Positions 56,233-64,000 of a stretch of DNA of 64,000 bases are shown piece after piece. The notes beneath the pieces were generated by a model. That model saw only the letters and a program-made list of their open reading frames with translations. It had not been told where the DNA came from and did no database searches. The position numbers and the translations under genes were made by a program. Positions within the stretch are counted from its first letter, which is position 1; every line of letters starts with the position of its first letter. Origin of the DNA: Desulfoferula mesophila (lineage in GTDB: Bacteria > Desulfobacterota > Desulfarculia > Desulfarculales > Desulfarculaceae); the NCBI RefSeq assembly GCF_037076455.1, contig NZ_AP028679.1, positions 1,255,501-1,319,500 on the forward strand, written 5' to 3'.

Positions 56233-57591
56233 CTACTTTCGGCAGTCTTGCGCCTGCTCGTCGTGGCAGAGCAGGTTGATGACCAGGCCGGTGAGCACCT
56301 TGGGGTAGAAGTAGGTGGCCTTGCGGGGCATGATCAGCCCGGCCTCGGCCACGCGCTGCACCTGCTCCACCTTGGTGGGGTTGAGTAAAAAGGCCAAACG
56401 GGAGCGCCCGCTTTTCACCTCTTGCAACACGTGGGTCATGTCGGCCAGGTAGCGGATGGTGTGGTCCTGGTCCCGGGCGTTGTTGTCAAAGCCCAGAATC
56501 TTGTCCAACACCAGATGGGTGAGCACCACCACGTCCAGGTCGGCCAGGGGGCCCTCCACGTCGGGGCCGGCCTCCTGGCTCATCACCCCCGGCTTGAGGG
56601 TGAGCAAATAGGCCTTGACGGTGTCGTGGGACACCAGGCCCATGCTGTTGCTCTTGGCGTCGGCCTGGGCCAGAGCCTCGGTGAGCTTGGCCTTGGCCGC
56701 CTCCGGGTCGCCGTCCAGATTCACCTCGCGCACGTCGAAGTAGGGCTTGGCCAGGGCCAGGAAATCCTCGGCCCCGAAACCGTCCAGGCGGGGCACCAGG
56801 CGGTGGCAGGCGAATACGGTCAGCCCTGGGTCGCTCATGGAGCACAGGTAGGTGAGGGTGTAGTTGAATAGGGCGTCGGGACCGGCCTCGGGGTGCAACT
56901 CGCGCATGTAGTTGCGGTAGTTGAGGGCGGTCTCGTAGCGGTGGTGCCCATCGGCTATGAACAGCACCTTGTCTTCCATGAGCTCCTGCACCCGGCGGCA
57001 GGCCTCCGGATCGCTGATGCGGTAGAGCTTCTGGGGCAGGCCCATGGGGTCCACGAAGTCGTTGAGGGGCTCGGGCTCCTTGCCCTGGTCCAGGGCGGCC
57101 ATCACTTCGTTGAGGTCGTCGGGGTAGAGCGCGAAGATGGGCGAGATGTTGGCCTCAACCGCCTTGGTGAGCTGGAAACGGTCTTCCTTGTGCGCGGTAA
57201 AGGTTTTCTCGTGGGGCAGCACCTTGCGCTCGTTCAGGTCGGCCACGCGCAGCATGGTGAAAAAGCCCCGGCGCACCTGCTGGTTGCCTTCCGCGTCGGT
57301 GTAGGTGGTCTCCGACAGATAAAAAGCGGGCGAGGCATCGCGCACCAGCACCTCTTGCTCGCGCCAGGCCTTGAAATGCTCGGCCGAGCGGGTGTAGCGG
57401 TTGTCCTGGGCGGTGTCGCTGTCGCGCTTCTTGTTGAGCTCCAAGCGGATAATGTTGTAAGGGTCGGTCGCGTAGAACGACTCTTGTTGTTCGTGACTGA
57501 TCACGTCGTAGGGCGGGGTCACCACGTCGGCAAGGTCGGAGACTTTTGCCGGGTTATAGCGTACGGCCCGAAAGGGAGCCACCACAGGCAT
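56233..57591 (-). CDS. DUF1015 family protein
   Basis: 452 residues. Family features: VTPPYDVISHEQQ at the start, FTMLRVADL.., FIADGHHRYETALNYR in the middle, and LLNPTKVEQVQRVAEAGLIMPRKATYFYPK at the end (in parts SDxTLY-like folds). The function is unknown; members often sit with serine or isoprenoid biosynthesis genes, not here. Leading gene of the pair with the methyltransferase. Confidence 0.88.
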   Translation of the reverse strand: MPVVAPFRAVRYNPAKVSDLADVVTPPYDVISHEQQESFYATDPYNIIRLELNKKRDSDTAQDNRYTRSAEHFKAWREQEVLVRDASPAFYLSETTYTDAEGNQQVRRGFFTMLRVADLNERKVLPHEKTFTAHKEDRFQLTKAVEANISPIFALYPDDLNEVMAALDQGKEPEPLNDFVDPMGLPQKLYRISDPEACRRVQELMEDKVLFIADGHHRYETALNYRNYMRELHPEAGPDALFNYTLTYLCSMSDPGLTVFACHRLVPRLDGFGAEDFLALAKPYFDVREVNLDGDPEAAKAKLTEALAQADAKSNSMGLVSHDTVKAYLLTLKPGVMSQEAGPDVEGPLADLDVVVLTHLVLDKILGFDNNARDQDHTIRYLADMTHVLQEVKSGRSRLAFLLNPTKVEQVQRVAEAGLIMPRKATYFYPKVLTGLVINLLCHDEQAQDCRK

Positions 57592-57828
57592 TTGGAACGT
57601 CCTCCAAAATGTTTATGGGTGCAACCACCAAAGCGTGGGTAGATCGGCTAAAGCGTATTAACTACACCTATCTTCACCCAGATGCAAGCCTTGGCTGGCC
57701 CCTGTAATGAACCCTTGACCGCAACAACCCAGCGCTGCAATATTAATGAATAACCCAATCGTTTCCGTGCAATTTGTAGGCTCGGCGCCCGGTCGCGGCG
57801 GGCCTTCACCCGGACAAAGGAGCATGCT

Positions 57829-58011
57829 GTGACCACTCCCCGTCATTGCCCTGGTTTCGAGGCCAACAAACAGTTGAAATCCTTCATTTGCAAGTGCCCC
57901 AATTGCGGCAAGGAAAAGGAAATCTTCTCGGACGAGTTCGACAAGGAGCATTACTGCACCGGTTGCTCGGAGAAGATCGACTTTACCCAATGCACCCTGG
58001 ATAACGGCTAA
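57829..58011 (+). CDS. Small zinc-ribbon-like protein
   Basis: 60 residues from GTG 57829 with AAAGGAG upstream. It has six cysteines; four of them form two CxxC pairs (CPNCGK and CTGC) of a small zinc or Fe-S site. Short proteins of this look occur in deltaproteobacteria, without known role. It ends at a shared bidirectional terminator, facing the FTR-glutaredoxin pair. Confidence 0.72.
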   Translation: MTTPRHCPGFEANKQLKSFICKCPNCGKEKEIFSDEFDKEHYCTGCSEKIDFTQCTLDNG

Positions 58012-58035
58012 ACACTATCCCAGAGCCATAAAAAA

Positions 58036-58061
58036 GGCCGGGCCCCGCTTGGGGTCCGGCC
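58036..58061. terminator. Bidirectional rho-independent terminator
   Basis: 11-base stem (GGCCGGGCCCC with GGGGTCCGGCC, one G-U pair) and GCTT loop, with ATCGTTTTT on the plus side and TTTTTTATGG on the minus side. It ends both the small zinc-ribbon gene and the FTR gene. Confidence 0.88.
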
Positions 58062-58083
58062 CATCGTTTTTCGGGGGGGCGGC

Positions 58084-58416
58084 TCAGTAAGGCATCTTTT
58101 CCGGGGGCCGCCTTTCGGGCACGTAGTCGTGGGGCACCTCGTTCTGGTTCCAGGCCCGGCTCACGTACAGGTTGCAATAGCAGGAGCCGTACTCGAGCAC
58201 GTCGGCCTCCCGGTAGGCGCAGGGGCAGATGATGTCCGCGTCCTTGTCCCGGTCTCCCGAGGCCAGGCGGCAAGGGCAGCACATGTAGCCGTAGCGCTCC
58301 TTGTTGGCCAAAAGCCCCTCCATGAGGCCCATGGTGCGCTCCATGTCGTCGCTGAAGTAGTAGCCCTTGGGCTCCTGCACCTTTTTGAGCATCTCGTAGA
58401 GTTCTTGGGCGGTCAT
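58084..58416 (-). CDS. Ferredoxin-thioredoxin reductase catalytic subunit-like
   Basis: 110 residues with the full cysteine set of the FTR beta chain: CCPCR, CPC and CYC, which hold the [4Fe-4S] cluster and the redox disulfide (YGYMCCPCRLASGD, IICPCAYREAD, YGSCYCNLYV). In plants it reduces thioredoxin with ferredoxin. Here no FTR alpha chain is present; the partner is the glutaredoxin-like gene just upstream, whose stop overlaps this start by four bases (ATGA). Confidence 0.9.
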   Translation of the reverse strand: MTAQELYEMLKKVQEPKGYYFSDDMERTMGLMEGLLANKERYGYMCCPCRLASGDRDKDADIICPCAYREADVLEYGSCYCNLYVSRAWNQNEVPHDYVPERRPPEKMPY

Positions 58417-58664
58417 AGCCCCAGGGCCTCCTTGATCTCGCCCTCGCGGTAGCCCACGATCACCTTGTCGCCGATGATCAGGGTGGGGAAGGAGGTGGCG
58501 GGGTTGTATTTGCGCACCTCGTTGATGACGTCCTCGCGCTCCTCAAGCGGGCAGAGATCCACTTCCACCACGTCGTAGGGAACCTGGTTGTCGTCCAGGA
58601 ACTTACGGGTGTTGCGGCAATGGCTGCAGGTGCTCAGGGCGAATAGTTTAACCGGGGGGGTCAT
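58413..58664 (-). CDS. Glutaredoxin-like protein
   Basis: 83 residues from ATG 58664 (AAGGAAG upstream). The redox site is STCSHCRNT (CxxC) and the cis-proline region is ATSFPTLIIGDKVIVGYREGE, as in NrdH/glutaredoxin. It probably receives electrons from the co-encoded FTR subunit and passes them to an unknown target. Confidence 0.9.
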   Translation of the reverse strand: MTPPVKLFALSTCSHCRNTRKFLDDNQVPYDVVEVDLCPLEEREDVINEVRKYNPATSFPTLIIGDKVIVGYREGEIKEALGL

Positions 58665-58758
58665 GTGAGCTTCCTTTCCAAGGGTTGCTGGGGCGTATTT
58701 TTTATATAAGCATACCATCGTCCTTGGCGCCACCCAAGGCCGGACGGCCAGGCCTTCC

Positions 58759-59274
58759 TCAGACGATCTCGGCCCCGAACAGGCTCTCCATGCGCCTCAG
58801 CGCCGCCTGGGCCAGCTCGGGGTCGAAATCGGCCACCGCATCCCGTACGACCCGTACCGCCAGGTCCCGGTTGGCCAGGCCGGCCACCGTCTCCATCACG
58901 CAGATATGGGTGCAAACCCCCACCACCGTGGCCCGGCTCACCCCCAGCTCTTTGAGAAGATCGTGCAGCTCGGTGTCGTAAAAGGGGCTGTAGCGCCGTT
59001 TGGTGACCACCAACTCTCCCTGACGGGGAGCTAGCTGACCGATGATCTCCGCCCCGGCGCTGCCGGCCACGGCGTGGGGCGGAAAACGCTCGAACTCGCG
59101 GTCGTCGGAGTCGTGGGCGTCGCAGACGTGGATGATCGTCTCCCCCGCGGCGCGGGCCCGCTCCAACTCCCGCCTCACCGCCGGCACAATCCCCACCGCG
59201 CCCGGCACGCACAGGGCCCCTTGGGGATCGATGAAATCATGCAGCATGTCTACGATGATCAGGGCATGGGACAC
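58759..59274 (-). CDS. Isochorismatase-family cysteine hydrolase
   Basis: 171 residues. Catalytic triad of the family: Asp in IIVDMLHDF, Lys in VVTKRRYSPF, Cys in VVGVCTHICV. The metal-binding DAHDSDD stretch makes a nicotinamidase-like activity the best guess. It stands between the glutaredoxin gene and the DapA-family gene. Confidence 0.85.
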   Translation of the reverse strand: MSHALIIVDMLHDFIDPQGALCVPGAVGIVPAVRRELERARAAGETIIHVCDAHDSDDREFERFPPHAVAGSAGAEIIGQLAPRQGELVVTKRRYSPFYDTELHDLLKELGVSRATVVGVCTHICVMETVAGLANRDLAVRVVRDAVADFDPELAQAALRRMESLFGAEIV

Positions 59275-59372
59275 GGGAATTCCTCCGGGTTGTGAGGGAT
59301 ATTCTAGCCCGCATCGTCACGGGGGTACAAGCCCCGGCCGAGCGAGGCCGGCCTCCGGCCCGGCAATAGTTA

Positions 59373-59396
59373 GGGCCCAGCCTGGCGGCTGGGCCC
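59373..59396 (-). terminator. Hairpin behind the DapA-family gene
   Basis: Perfect ten-base stem (GGGCCCAGCC/GGCTGGGCCC) with TGGC loop, 35 bases behind the stop codon. On the minus strand only TAACTATTG follows, so intrinsic termination would be weak. Confidence 0.55.
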
Positions 59397-59430
59397 TGGT
59401 GGGTGGCGGGACAAGCTCGGCGGGAGGTGC

Positions 59431-60378
59431 CTACTCGTCCCCGGGATCCATCGGCAAAGTGGGTTGTTCCGGCTGGGGGTGTATGTCGGGCCTGAGTTTG
59501 GCCAGCTCGGCGCTGAGGCGGCCCCGCGCCCCGTGGGGGATGATCAGGGGCGAGCGCACCCCCCCGCCTTGGAAACCCGTCATGTCCATGGCCAGTTTAA
59601 GGCCTCCAATACCGTACTCCCTGATGACCAGGTTGGCTAGGGGGTTGATGCGCCGTTGCAGGCCCAGGGCCGCGCGGTGATCGCCCTCTAGGAAAAGCCT
59701 GAACAACTCCACCAACATGTCGGGAATCACGTTGGGGGTGGCCAGCACCCCGCCAGTGGCCCCCACGCACAGCGCGGGGTAGAAAACGGTGTCGCTGCCC
59801 ACCAGCACCGCGAAATCCCGGGGCACCAGGCGGATGATCTCGGTCAGCTGGGCGATGTCGCCGGTGCTGTCCTTGATGCCCTGGATGTTGGGGTGCTGGG
59901 CCAGTTGGGCCACCACCTCGGGCGCCAGATTGAGGGCGGTGAACTGGGGCACGTTGTAGAGCAGAACCGGTATGGGCGAATCGTCGGCCACTCGGGTGAA
60001 GTGGGTCATCAGGGCCTCGGGGGTCATCTGGCCCTTGAAATAGGCCGGGGTGACCACCAGGACGAAGTCGGCCCCGTGCTTGGCCGCCAGACGGGTCAGG
60101 TGGATGGCCGCCCGGGTGGATTCCTGCCCGGTGCCCATGACCAGTTGCTTGCCCGGCGCGGCGGCCTCGCGGGCCGCGGCCAACACCAGCTCCTTTTCGT
60201 GCTCGTCCAGGTAGACGCTCTCGCCGGTGGAGCCCAGCACCACGTAGCCGCTGAGCCCGGTCCGGTTCAGGGCCCGCAGGTTGTTCTCAAAGGCCGGGAG
60301 GTCCAGCTCTTCGTTCACAAACGGGGTCACCACCGGGGGCAGCACCCCTCTTACCGGGGCCAACTTCATCCTGTCCAT
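59431..60378 (-). CDS. DapA-family (dihydrodipicolinate synthase-like) aldolase/lyase
   Basis: 315 residues from ATG 60378; ATGs at 60417 and 60369 are also possible. Schiff-base Lys in IQGIKDSTGD, the Tyr in PVLLYNVPQFT, and GSTGESVYLDEHE in the N-terminal part. DHDPS proper needs a GTTGE motif with slightly different neighbours; the GSTGES variant and the extra tail argue for a related aldolase acting on another keto acid. Lysine genes are not adjacent. Confidence 0.82.
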   Translation of the reverse strand: MDRMKLAPVRGVLPPVVTPFVNEELDLPAFENNLRALNRTGLSGYVVLGSTGESVYLDEHEKELVLAAAREAAAPGKQLVMGTGQESTRAAIHLTRLAAKHGADFVLVVTPAYFKGQMTPEALMTHFTRVADDSPIPVLLYNVPQFTALNLAPEVVAQLAQHPNIQGIKDSTGDIAQLTEIIRLVPRDFAVLVGSDTVFYPALCVGATGGVLATPNVIPDMLVELFRLFLEGDHRAALGLQRRINPLANLVIREYGIGGLKLAMDMTGFQGGGVRSPLIIPHGARGRLSAELAKLRPDIHPQPEQPTLPMDPGDE

Positions 60379-61054
60379 GTCTGGTATCGCCTTCTTTCCG
60401 GCGGCGGCCGGGGGCATTCTCTGGAAACCGTGATCCGCTAGTCATTGGAGTCGCACCCAGCCAAAAACGAGTCTTTAAATGACTAAAGCGGGTAGCGCGC
60501 AAGCCGGGTTATGGGAAAAGCATAGCTTTGGGGGCCAAACGAGTCAAGATATTTATGAACCAGTATATTCGCAATATGAATATTTAGCTGGGCGCAATAC
60601 GGCCGTCAATAAAGCGGAACGGCGCTTGGTCGTGAAGGATATTAGCTAAGGGTAGCCAAGCGCGCGCCAACTGACAACACCATGAAACAGCTAATAATGT
60701 ATGGCAACGCATGGCCCAGTAGAAACTCCTGATAATAAACATAAAATATACGTGCGCGAAAATCTTCGGGTCGCGGCGCGGTGATAAACGGGATAAGCAA
60801 GAAAAATCAAATAAAAAACAATGATATTTACATAGTAAAATAAAACCTAATTAACTACTGAAGTAAGAAGGTGCTGCCAAAAGGGTCCGCCCCTCTGCGA
60901 TCGACCCTTGAACCCCGCCATCTCGGGCCGGGCGGAGCGCGCCCGGTCAAGCATCTGGCGCCGGGCCCCCCACGCGATGGTAGAATAATCACACCAACGG
61001 CAACCCCGCAGTTACTTGCCCTAGCCCCCGCGAGGGGCGGGAGGCCTATGGATC
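60379..61054. other. AT-rich intergenic region between the DapA-family gene and the sigma54 regulator
   Basis: 676 bases without a supported gene. It holds the leftward promoter at 60519-60547, an inverted repeat ATATTC/GAATAT (60565-60570 and 60578-60583), and an AT-rich stretch (about 60780-60865) that is unusually poor in GC for this genome. No clear promoter for the rightward regulator was found. Confidence 0.55.
60519..60547 (-). promoter_or_regulatory. Promoter of the DapA-family gene
   Basis: On the minus strand: TTGACT (60542-60547), 17 bases, TATGCT (60519-60524). Confidence 0.55.
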
Positions 61055-62818
61055 GTGTCCCGCAAGGACTACAGCCTGCTGCGCGAAATTCTGGATTCCG
61101 CCCACAACGGCATCCTCTTGGTGGATGAAACCGGCGAGGTGGTGGTGTTCAACCGCGCCGCCGGCCGGGTGACCGAGCACGACCCCAGGGAGGTGCTGGG
61201 CCGCAACTACGGCGAGTTCGAGCCCGAGGTCTGGGAGGACATGCGCCAGGTTCTGGTCACCGGCGAGCCCCAGGTGGGGCGGCGCACCACCTCGCGGAGC
61301 GGGACCATGATCTTCGGCAACCGCACTCCTGTTTATCTGGACGGCGAGATCGTGGGGGTGATCAGCGTGTTCCAGGACGCCACCGAGTACGAAAGAGTCC
61401 TGAGCGAGCTGCACGCCTACCGCCAACTCAGCGAGCAGTTGGACGTGATAATCGATTCCTCCTACGACGGCCTGTGGATCAGCGACGCCGAGGGCAAGGT
61501 GGTCCGGGTGAACCCGGCCTCGGAGCGCTTCGCCGGGGTCAACGCCAAGGAGGTCATCGGCTGCAACGTCTCCGAGTTGGTGGAGGCGGGCTACTTCGAC
61601 CGCTCGGTTACCCTGGAGGTGCTCAAACAGCAGGCGGCGGTTTCGCTGATCCAGCAGTCCAAGGACGGCCGCCAGGTGCTGGTCACCGGCAACCCGGTGT
61701 TGGATGAAAACGGCGAGATCAGCCTGGTGGTCATAAACGCCCGTGACCTCACGGCCATGAAACGCCTGCAAGAGGAGCTGGAGCAGAGCCGGGCCCTCAC
61801 CGACCAATACCGCTCCGAGCTGACCCATATCCACCGCCAGGACGAGTTGAGCTCCCGCTTGGTCATGCGCTCCAAGGTGATGCGGCGCATCTTCGACATG
61901 GCCATGAAGGTGGCCCGGGTGGACTCCTGCGTGCTGCTGCAGGGTGAATCCGGGGCGGGCAAGAGCGTGCTGGCCAAGCTGATACACAGGGCCTCCTCGC
62001 GCAGCGAAGGCCCTCTGGTGCGGGTGGACTGCGGGGGCATCCCGTCTTCCCTTATAGAGGCCGAGCTGTTCGGCTACGTGGGCGGCGCCTTCACCGGAGC
62101 GCTCTCCGAGGGCAAGACCGGCTATTTCGAGCTGGCCGACGGGGGGACGCTTTTCCTGGACGAAGTGGGCGAGCTGCCCCTGCTCATGCAGGCCAAGCTG
62201 CTGCGCTTTTTGGAAGACAACGAGGTGGTGCCGGTGGGGGCCACCGCCCCGCGCAAGATCGACGTGCGGGTGCTGGCCGCCAGCAACCGCGATCTGGAAA
62301 AAATGGTGCGCGCGGGCGCCTTCCGCAAGGACCTCTACTTCCGGCTCAACGTGGTGCCCATCCACCTACCGCCCCTGCGCGAGAGGGTCGAGGACATCCC
62401 CCACCTCATCGCCCACTTCCTGGACATCTTCAACCAAAAGTGCGGCAAGCAGATGAAGCTGTCTTCGGCGGCGGTGGATCGCCTGCGGCGCTACGCCTTT
62501 CCGGGCAACGTGCGCGAGCTGGCCAACCTCATCGAGCAATTGGTGGTGCTCTCCCCGGGCGACACCATCACCCCGGACGACCTGCCCGCCGAGATACGCC
62601 AAACCCCCTTCGAGCTATCGCCCGAAGGTGAAGGCGAGGCCTGGGACCTGGCCGCCGCGGTGGCCCGCACCGAGCGCGAGGTGATCGCCAGGGCGCTGGC
62701 CGAATACGGCAGCCAGCGTTCAGCGGCCGAGGCCCTGGGGGTAAATCATTCCACTTTGTCGCGTAAGGCCAAGCGATACGGGCTTTTTGGTGCAAAAACG
62801 CAACACGTTGCAAAATAG
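61055..62818 (+). CDS. Sigma54-dependent transcriptional activator with PAS domains
   Basis: 587 residues from GTG 61055 with GGGAGG upstream. Two PAS domains (about 8-115 and 125-240) replace the usual receiver, so it senses a small molecule or redox state. The AAA+ domain has Walker A GESGAGKS (near 297), the sigma54-contact loop GAFTGA (near 345) and FLDEVGELP. The C-terminal Fis-type helix-turn-helix is SQRSAAEALGVNHSTLSRKA. A perfect sigma54 promoter 140 bases downstream is the likely target, driving the M20 peptidase operon. Confidence 0.93.
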   Translation: MSRKDYSLLREILDSAHNGILLVDETGEVVVFNRAAGRVTEHDPREVLGRNYGEFEPEVWEDMRQVLVTGEPQVGRRTTSRSGTMIFGNRTPVYLDGEIVGVISVFQDATEYERVLSELHAYRQLSEQLDVIIDSSYDGLWISDAEGKVVRVNPASERFAGVNAKEVIGCNVSELVEAGYFDRSVTLEVLKQQAAVSLIQQSKDGRQVLVTGNPVLDENGEISLVVINARDLTAMKRLQEELEQSRALTDQYRSELTHIHRQDELSSRLVMRSKVMRRIFDMAMKVARVDSCVLLQGESGAGKSVLAKLIHRASSRSEGPLVRVDCGGIPSSLIEAELFGYVGGAFTGALSEGKTGYFELADGGTLFLDEVGELPLLMQAKLLRFLEDNEVVPVGATAPRKIDVRVLAASNRDLEKMVRAGAFRKDLYFRLNVVPIHLPPLRERVEDIPHLIAHFLDIFNQKCGKQMKLSSAAVDRLRRYAFPGNVRELANLIEQLVVLSPGDTITPDDLPAEIRQTPFELSPEGEGEAWDLAAAVARTEREVIARALAEYGSQRSAAEALGVNHSTLSRKAKRYGLFGAKTQHVAK

Positions 62819-62941
62819 CACCAAAGTGCTTTAGTTATAGATTTCGGGCTTTTAAGCCTCAGCATTAAGATTCGAATCCGCATAGACGTTTCAACTCTGC
62901 ATCAACTACGCCCTTTCAGTCTTGTATTAAACGCGTTAAAT

Positions 62942-62951
62942 CAACTAGTTG
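62942..62951. promoter_or_regulatory. Palindrome just upstream of the sigma54 promoter
   Basis: CAACTAGTTG. A related pair GCAAC/GTTGC lies at 62800-62811, at the end of the regulator gene. Both share a CAAC/GTTG core, so either may be a binding site of the activator. Confidence 0.4.
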
Positions 62952-62957
62952 CATCTG

Positions 62958-62973
62958 TGGCACACATGTTGCT
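62958..62973 (+). promoter_or_regulatory. Sigma54 (-24/-12) promoter
   Basis: TGGCAC at 62958-62963, TTGCT at 62969-62973; GG and GC ten bases apart, as required. Expected transcription start is about 62984. Confidence 0.88.
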
Positions 62974-63018
62974 TTATTGGCAGCTCAACAATGGTGTGAC
63001 CCGTGGGTGAGCAAACAA

Positions 63019-63342
63019 GTGGTTTCTTTTGACGCATTGGCTTCTTCCCTGCTCAGTGACGCCAGGCGAGCCCAGGTTTTGCTGGAGGTGGGGCCTGGCC
63101 GGGATAGGCTGGACCAAGCGCGGGCCATCCTGTTGCTGGATGGAGAACAAGGCATCGACATCGAGCGCATCAACCAGGAAGAACCGGCGGTGTTCTTGGT
63201 GCGCACCAGCCCGGAGCGGGCGCGCAGGTTGGTGATCGCCCTAACGGAAAACGGCTTCACCCGGCTCAAGAGCATTTATCCCTCCCGCTCCGGCGGCAAG
63301 GCCGCCGAGCCGGCGGAAAGCCAGGAATTAGGTAGACGCTGA
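63019..63342 (+). CDS. Small protein of unknown function in the sigma54-controlled operon
   Basis: 107 residues from GTG 63019 (GGTGAG seven bases upstream) or 111 from GTG 63007; the frame is open further upstream but lies before the expected transcription start. The sequence alternates helix and strand (SSLLSDARRAQVLLEVGPG, ERARRLVIALTENGFTRL) and could be a small regulatory ACT-like domain, without proof. The stop overlaps the M20 start (TGATG), so the two proteins are made together. Confidence 0.6.
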   Translation: MVSFDALASSLLSDARRAQVLLEVGPGRDRLDQARAILLLDGEQGIDIERINQEEPAVFLVRTSPERARRLVIALTENGFTRLKSIYPSRSGGKAAEPAESQELGRR

Positions 63343-64000
63343 TGGACAACAAAGAGCTGGCCCTGACGGAGGCGGTGGAAAGCCTCCAGGAAGACATGCT
63401 GGATTTCGCCTGCCGCTTGGTGGCACAACCCTCGGTGGTGGAGCACGAGCAGGGCGCCCTGGACGTGATGGAAAACGAGATGAGCGCCATGGGCCTCAGC
63501 CCGGTGCGCGCGGCCATGGATGCCCCGGAGGTGGCCGCCCACCCCGGCTTCGCCCCCACTCCATGGAGCCAGGAGGGCCGCTACAGCCTGGCCGCCACCC
63601 GGCCCGCCGACGCGAGCGGCGGCAAGAGCGCCATCTTCAACGGCCACCTGGACGTGGTCAGCCAGGAGCCCCTGGACCGCTGGGAGCGCGACCCCTACCA
63701 GCCGGTGGTAGTTGACGGTTGGCTCCACGGCCGGGGGGCCGGCGACATGAAGGGCGGCGTGGCCGCCATGACCTGCGCCATCAAGGCGGTGGCCAAGGCC
63801 GGGCTGGGCCTGGCCGCGCCGGTGACCCTGGAGGGGGTCATCGAGGAGGAGTGCACCGGCAACGGGGCCCTGGCCTGTCTGGTGGCGGGCTTTGACGCCG
63901 ACGCGGCGCTCATCCCCGAGCCCTTCGGATCCACCATCCTCACCAGCCAGGTGGGGGTGATGTGGTTCAAGGTCTCGATCACCGGGGTGGCCAAGCACAC
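63342..64000 (+). CDS. M20-family metallopeptidase/deacylase (partial, C-terminus off the window)
   Basis: 219 residues are visible. The ArgE/DapE/carboxypeptidase G2 family metal ligands are present: FNGHLDVV (His and bridging region), GRGAGDMKGG (bridging Asp) and GVIEEECTGNG (catalytic Glu pair). Likely a cytoplasmic zinc amidohydrolase acting on an acyl-amino acid or dipeptide. Its control by a sigma54 activator suggests inducible use of a nitrogen-containing compound. Confidence 0.88.
   Translation, partial: MDNKELALTEAVESLQEDMLDFACRLVAQPSVVEHEQGALDVMENEMSAMGLSPVRAAMDAPEVAAHPGFAPTPWSQEGRYSLAATRPADASGGKSAIFNGHLDVVSQEPLDRWERDPYQPVVVDGWLHGRGAGDMKGGVAAMTCAIKAVAKAGLGLAAPVTLEGVIEEECTGNGALACLVAGFDADAALIPEPFGSTILTSQVGVMWFKVSITGVAKH

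Overview
The window looks like the chromosome of a GC-rich, strictly anaerobic, sulfate-reducing deltaproteobacterium, most likely of the Desulfarculales type. The evidence is dsrC, a DsrP-like membrane protein, formate-tetrahydrofolate ligase with MetV/MetF and a large HdrA (Wood-Ljungdahl pathway, probably used for complete oxidation), NfnAB, and the lower benzoyl-CoA pathway genes. This placement is inferred from gene content and protein similarity recalled from memory; no search was run.

Layout. 1-3520: minus-strand group acuC, ykgJ-like, icd, comF (cut by the window edge). 3610-10299: yqeY-mutS2-dnaG-rpoD behind a good sigma70 promoter. 10317-14413: tautomerase, secreted unknown, TerC, YgiQ, thioesterase. 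14523-17088: TetR plus a stand-alone DsrP-like gene, a MarR gene with an operator over its start, and a terminator. 17110-19784: copZ-copA. 20085-25074: lower benzoyl-CoA pathway (dch, bamA/oah, had, SDR) with a divergent crotonase. 25356-29638: nfo, an unknown, valS. 29827-32008: dsrC and a YcaO-TPR gene. 32128-34496: secreted unknown, GGQ protein, folE2. 34725-46150: C1 and electron-transfer region: nfnB-nfnA leftwards; fhs, then hdrA(large)-mvhD-metV-metF rightwards. 46151-46877: gene-free, repeat-rich. 46878-50642: MerR, acyl-CoA ligase, acyl-CoA dehydrogenase, mntP. 50692-58664: metallophosphoesterase, BASS transporter, cyclophilin-like protein, thioesterase, MFS, DUF721, methyltransferase, DUF1015, zinc-ribbon protein, FTR catalytic subunit and glutaredoxin. 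58759-64000: isochorismatase, DapA family, sigma54 regulator, sigma54 promoter, small unknown and M20 peptidase (cut by the window edge).

How the genes work together. Benzoyl-CoA ring products would be hydrated (Dch), oxidised (Had) and ring-opened (BamA) to acyl-CoAs, then to acetyl-CoA. Fhs and MetVF carry C1 units between formate and methyl-THF. The HdrA-MvhD proteins are placed to couple the methylene-THF/methyl-THF step to other carriers, and NfnAB balances NADH, NADPH and ferredoxin. Electrons end in sulfite reduction, where DsrC is the carrier substrate.

Main points. (1) mvhD is interrupted by an in-frame TGA at 44125-44127 that is best read as selenocysteine, with a SECIS-like hairpin right after it. 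(2) The HdrA next to it is a double HdrA with an inserted GltD-like NAD(P)H module. (3) A family of three 116-118 bp palindromic repeats sits just behind stop codons, always in the same orientation relative to the gene, and its inner stem shows compensatory changes. No tRNA, rRNA, CRISPR array or insertion sequence was seen.
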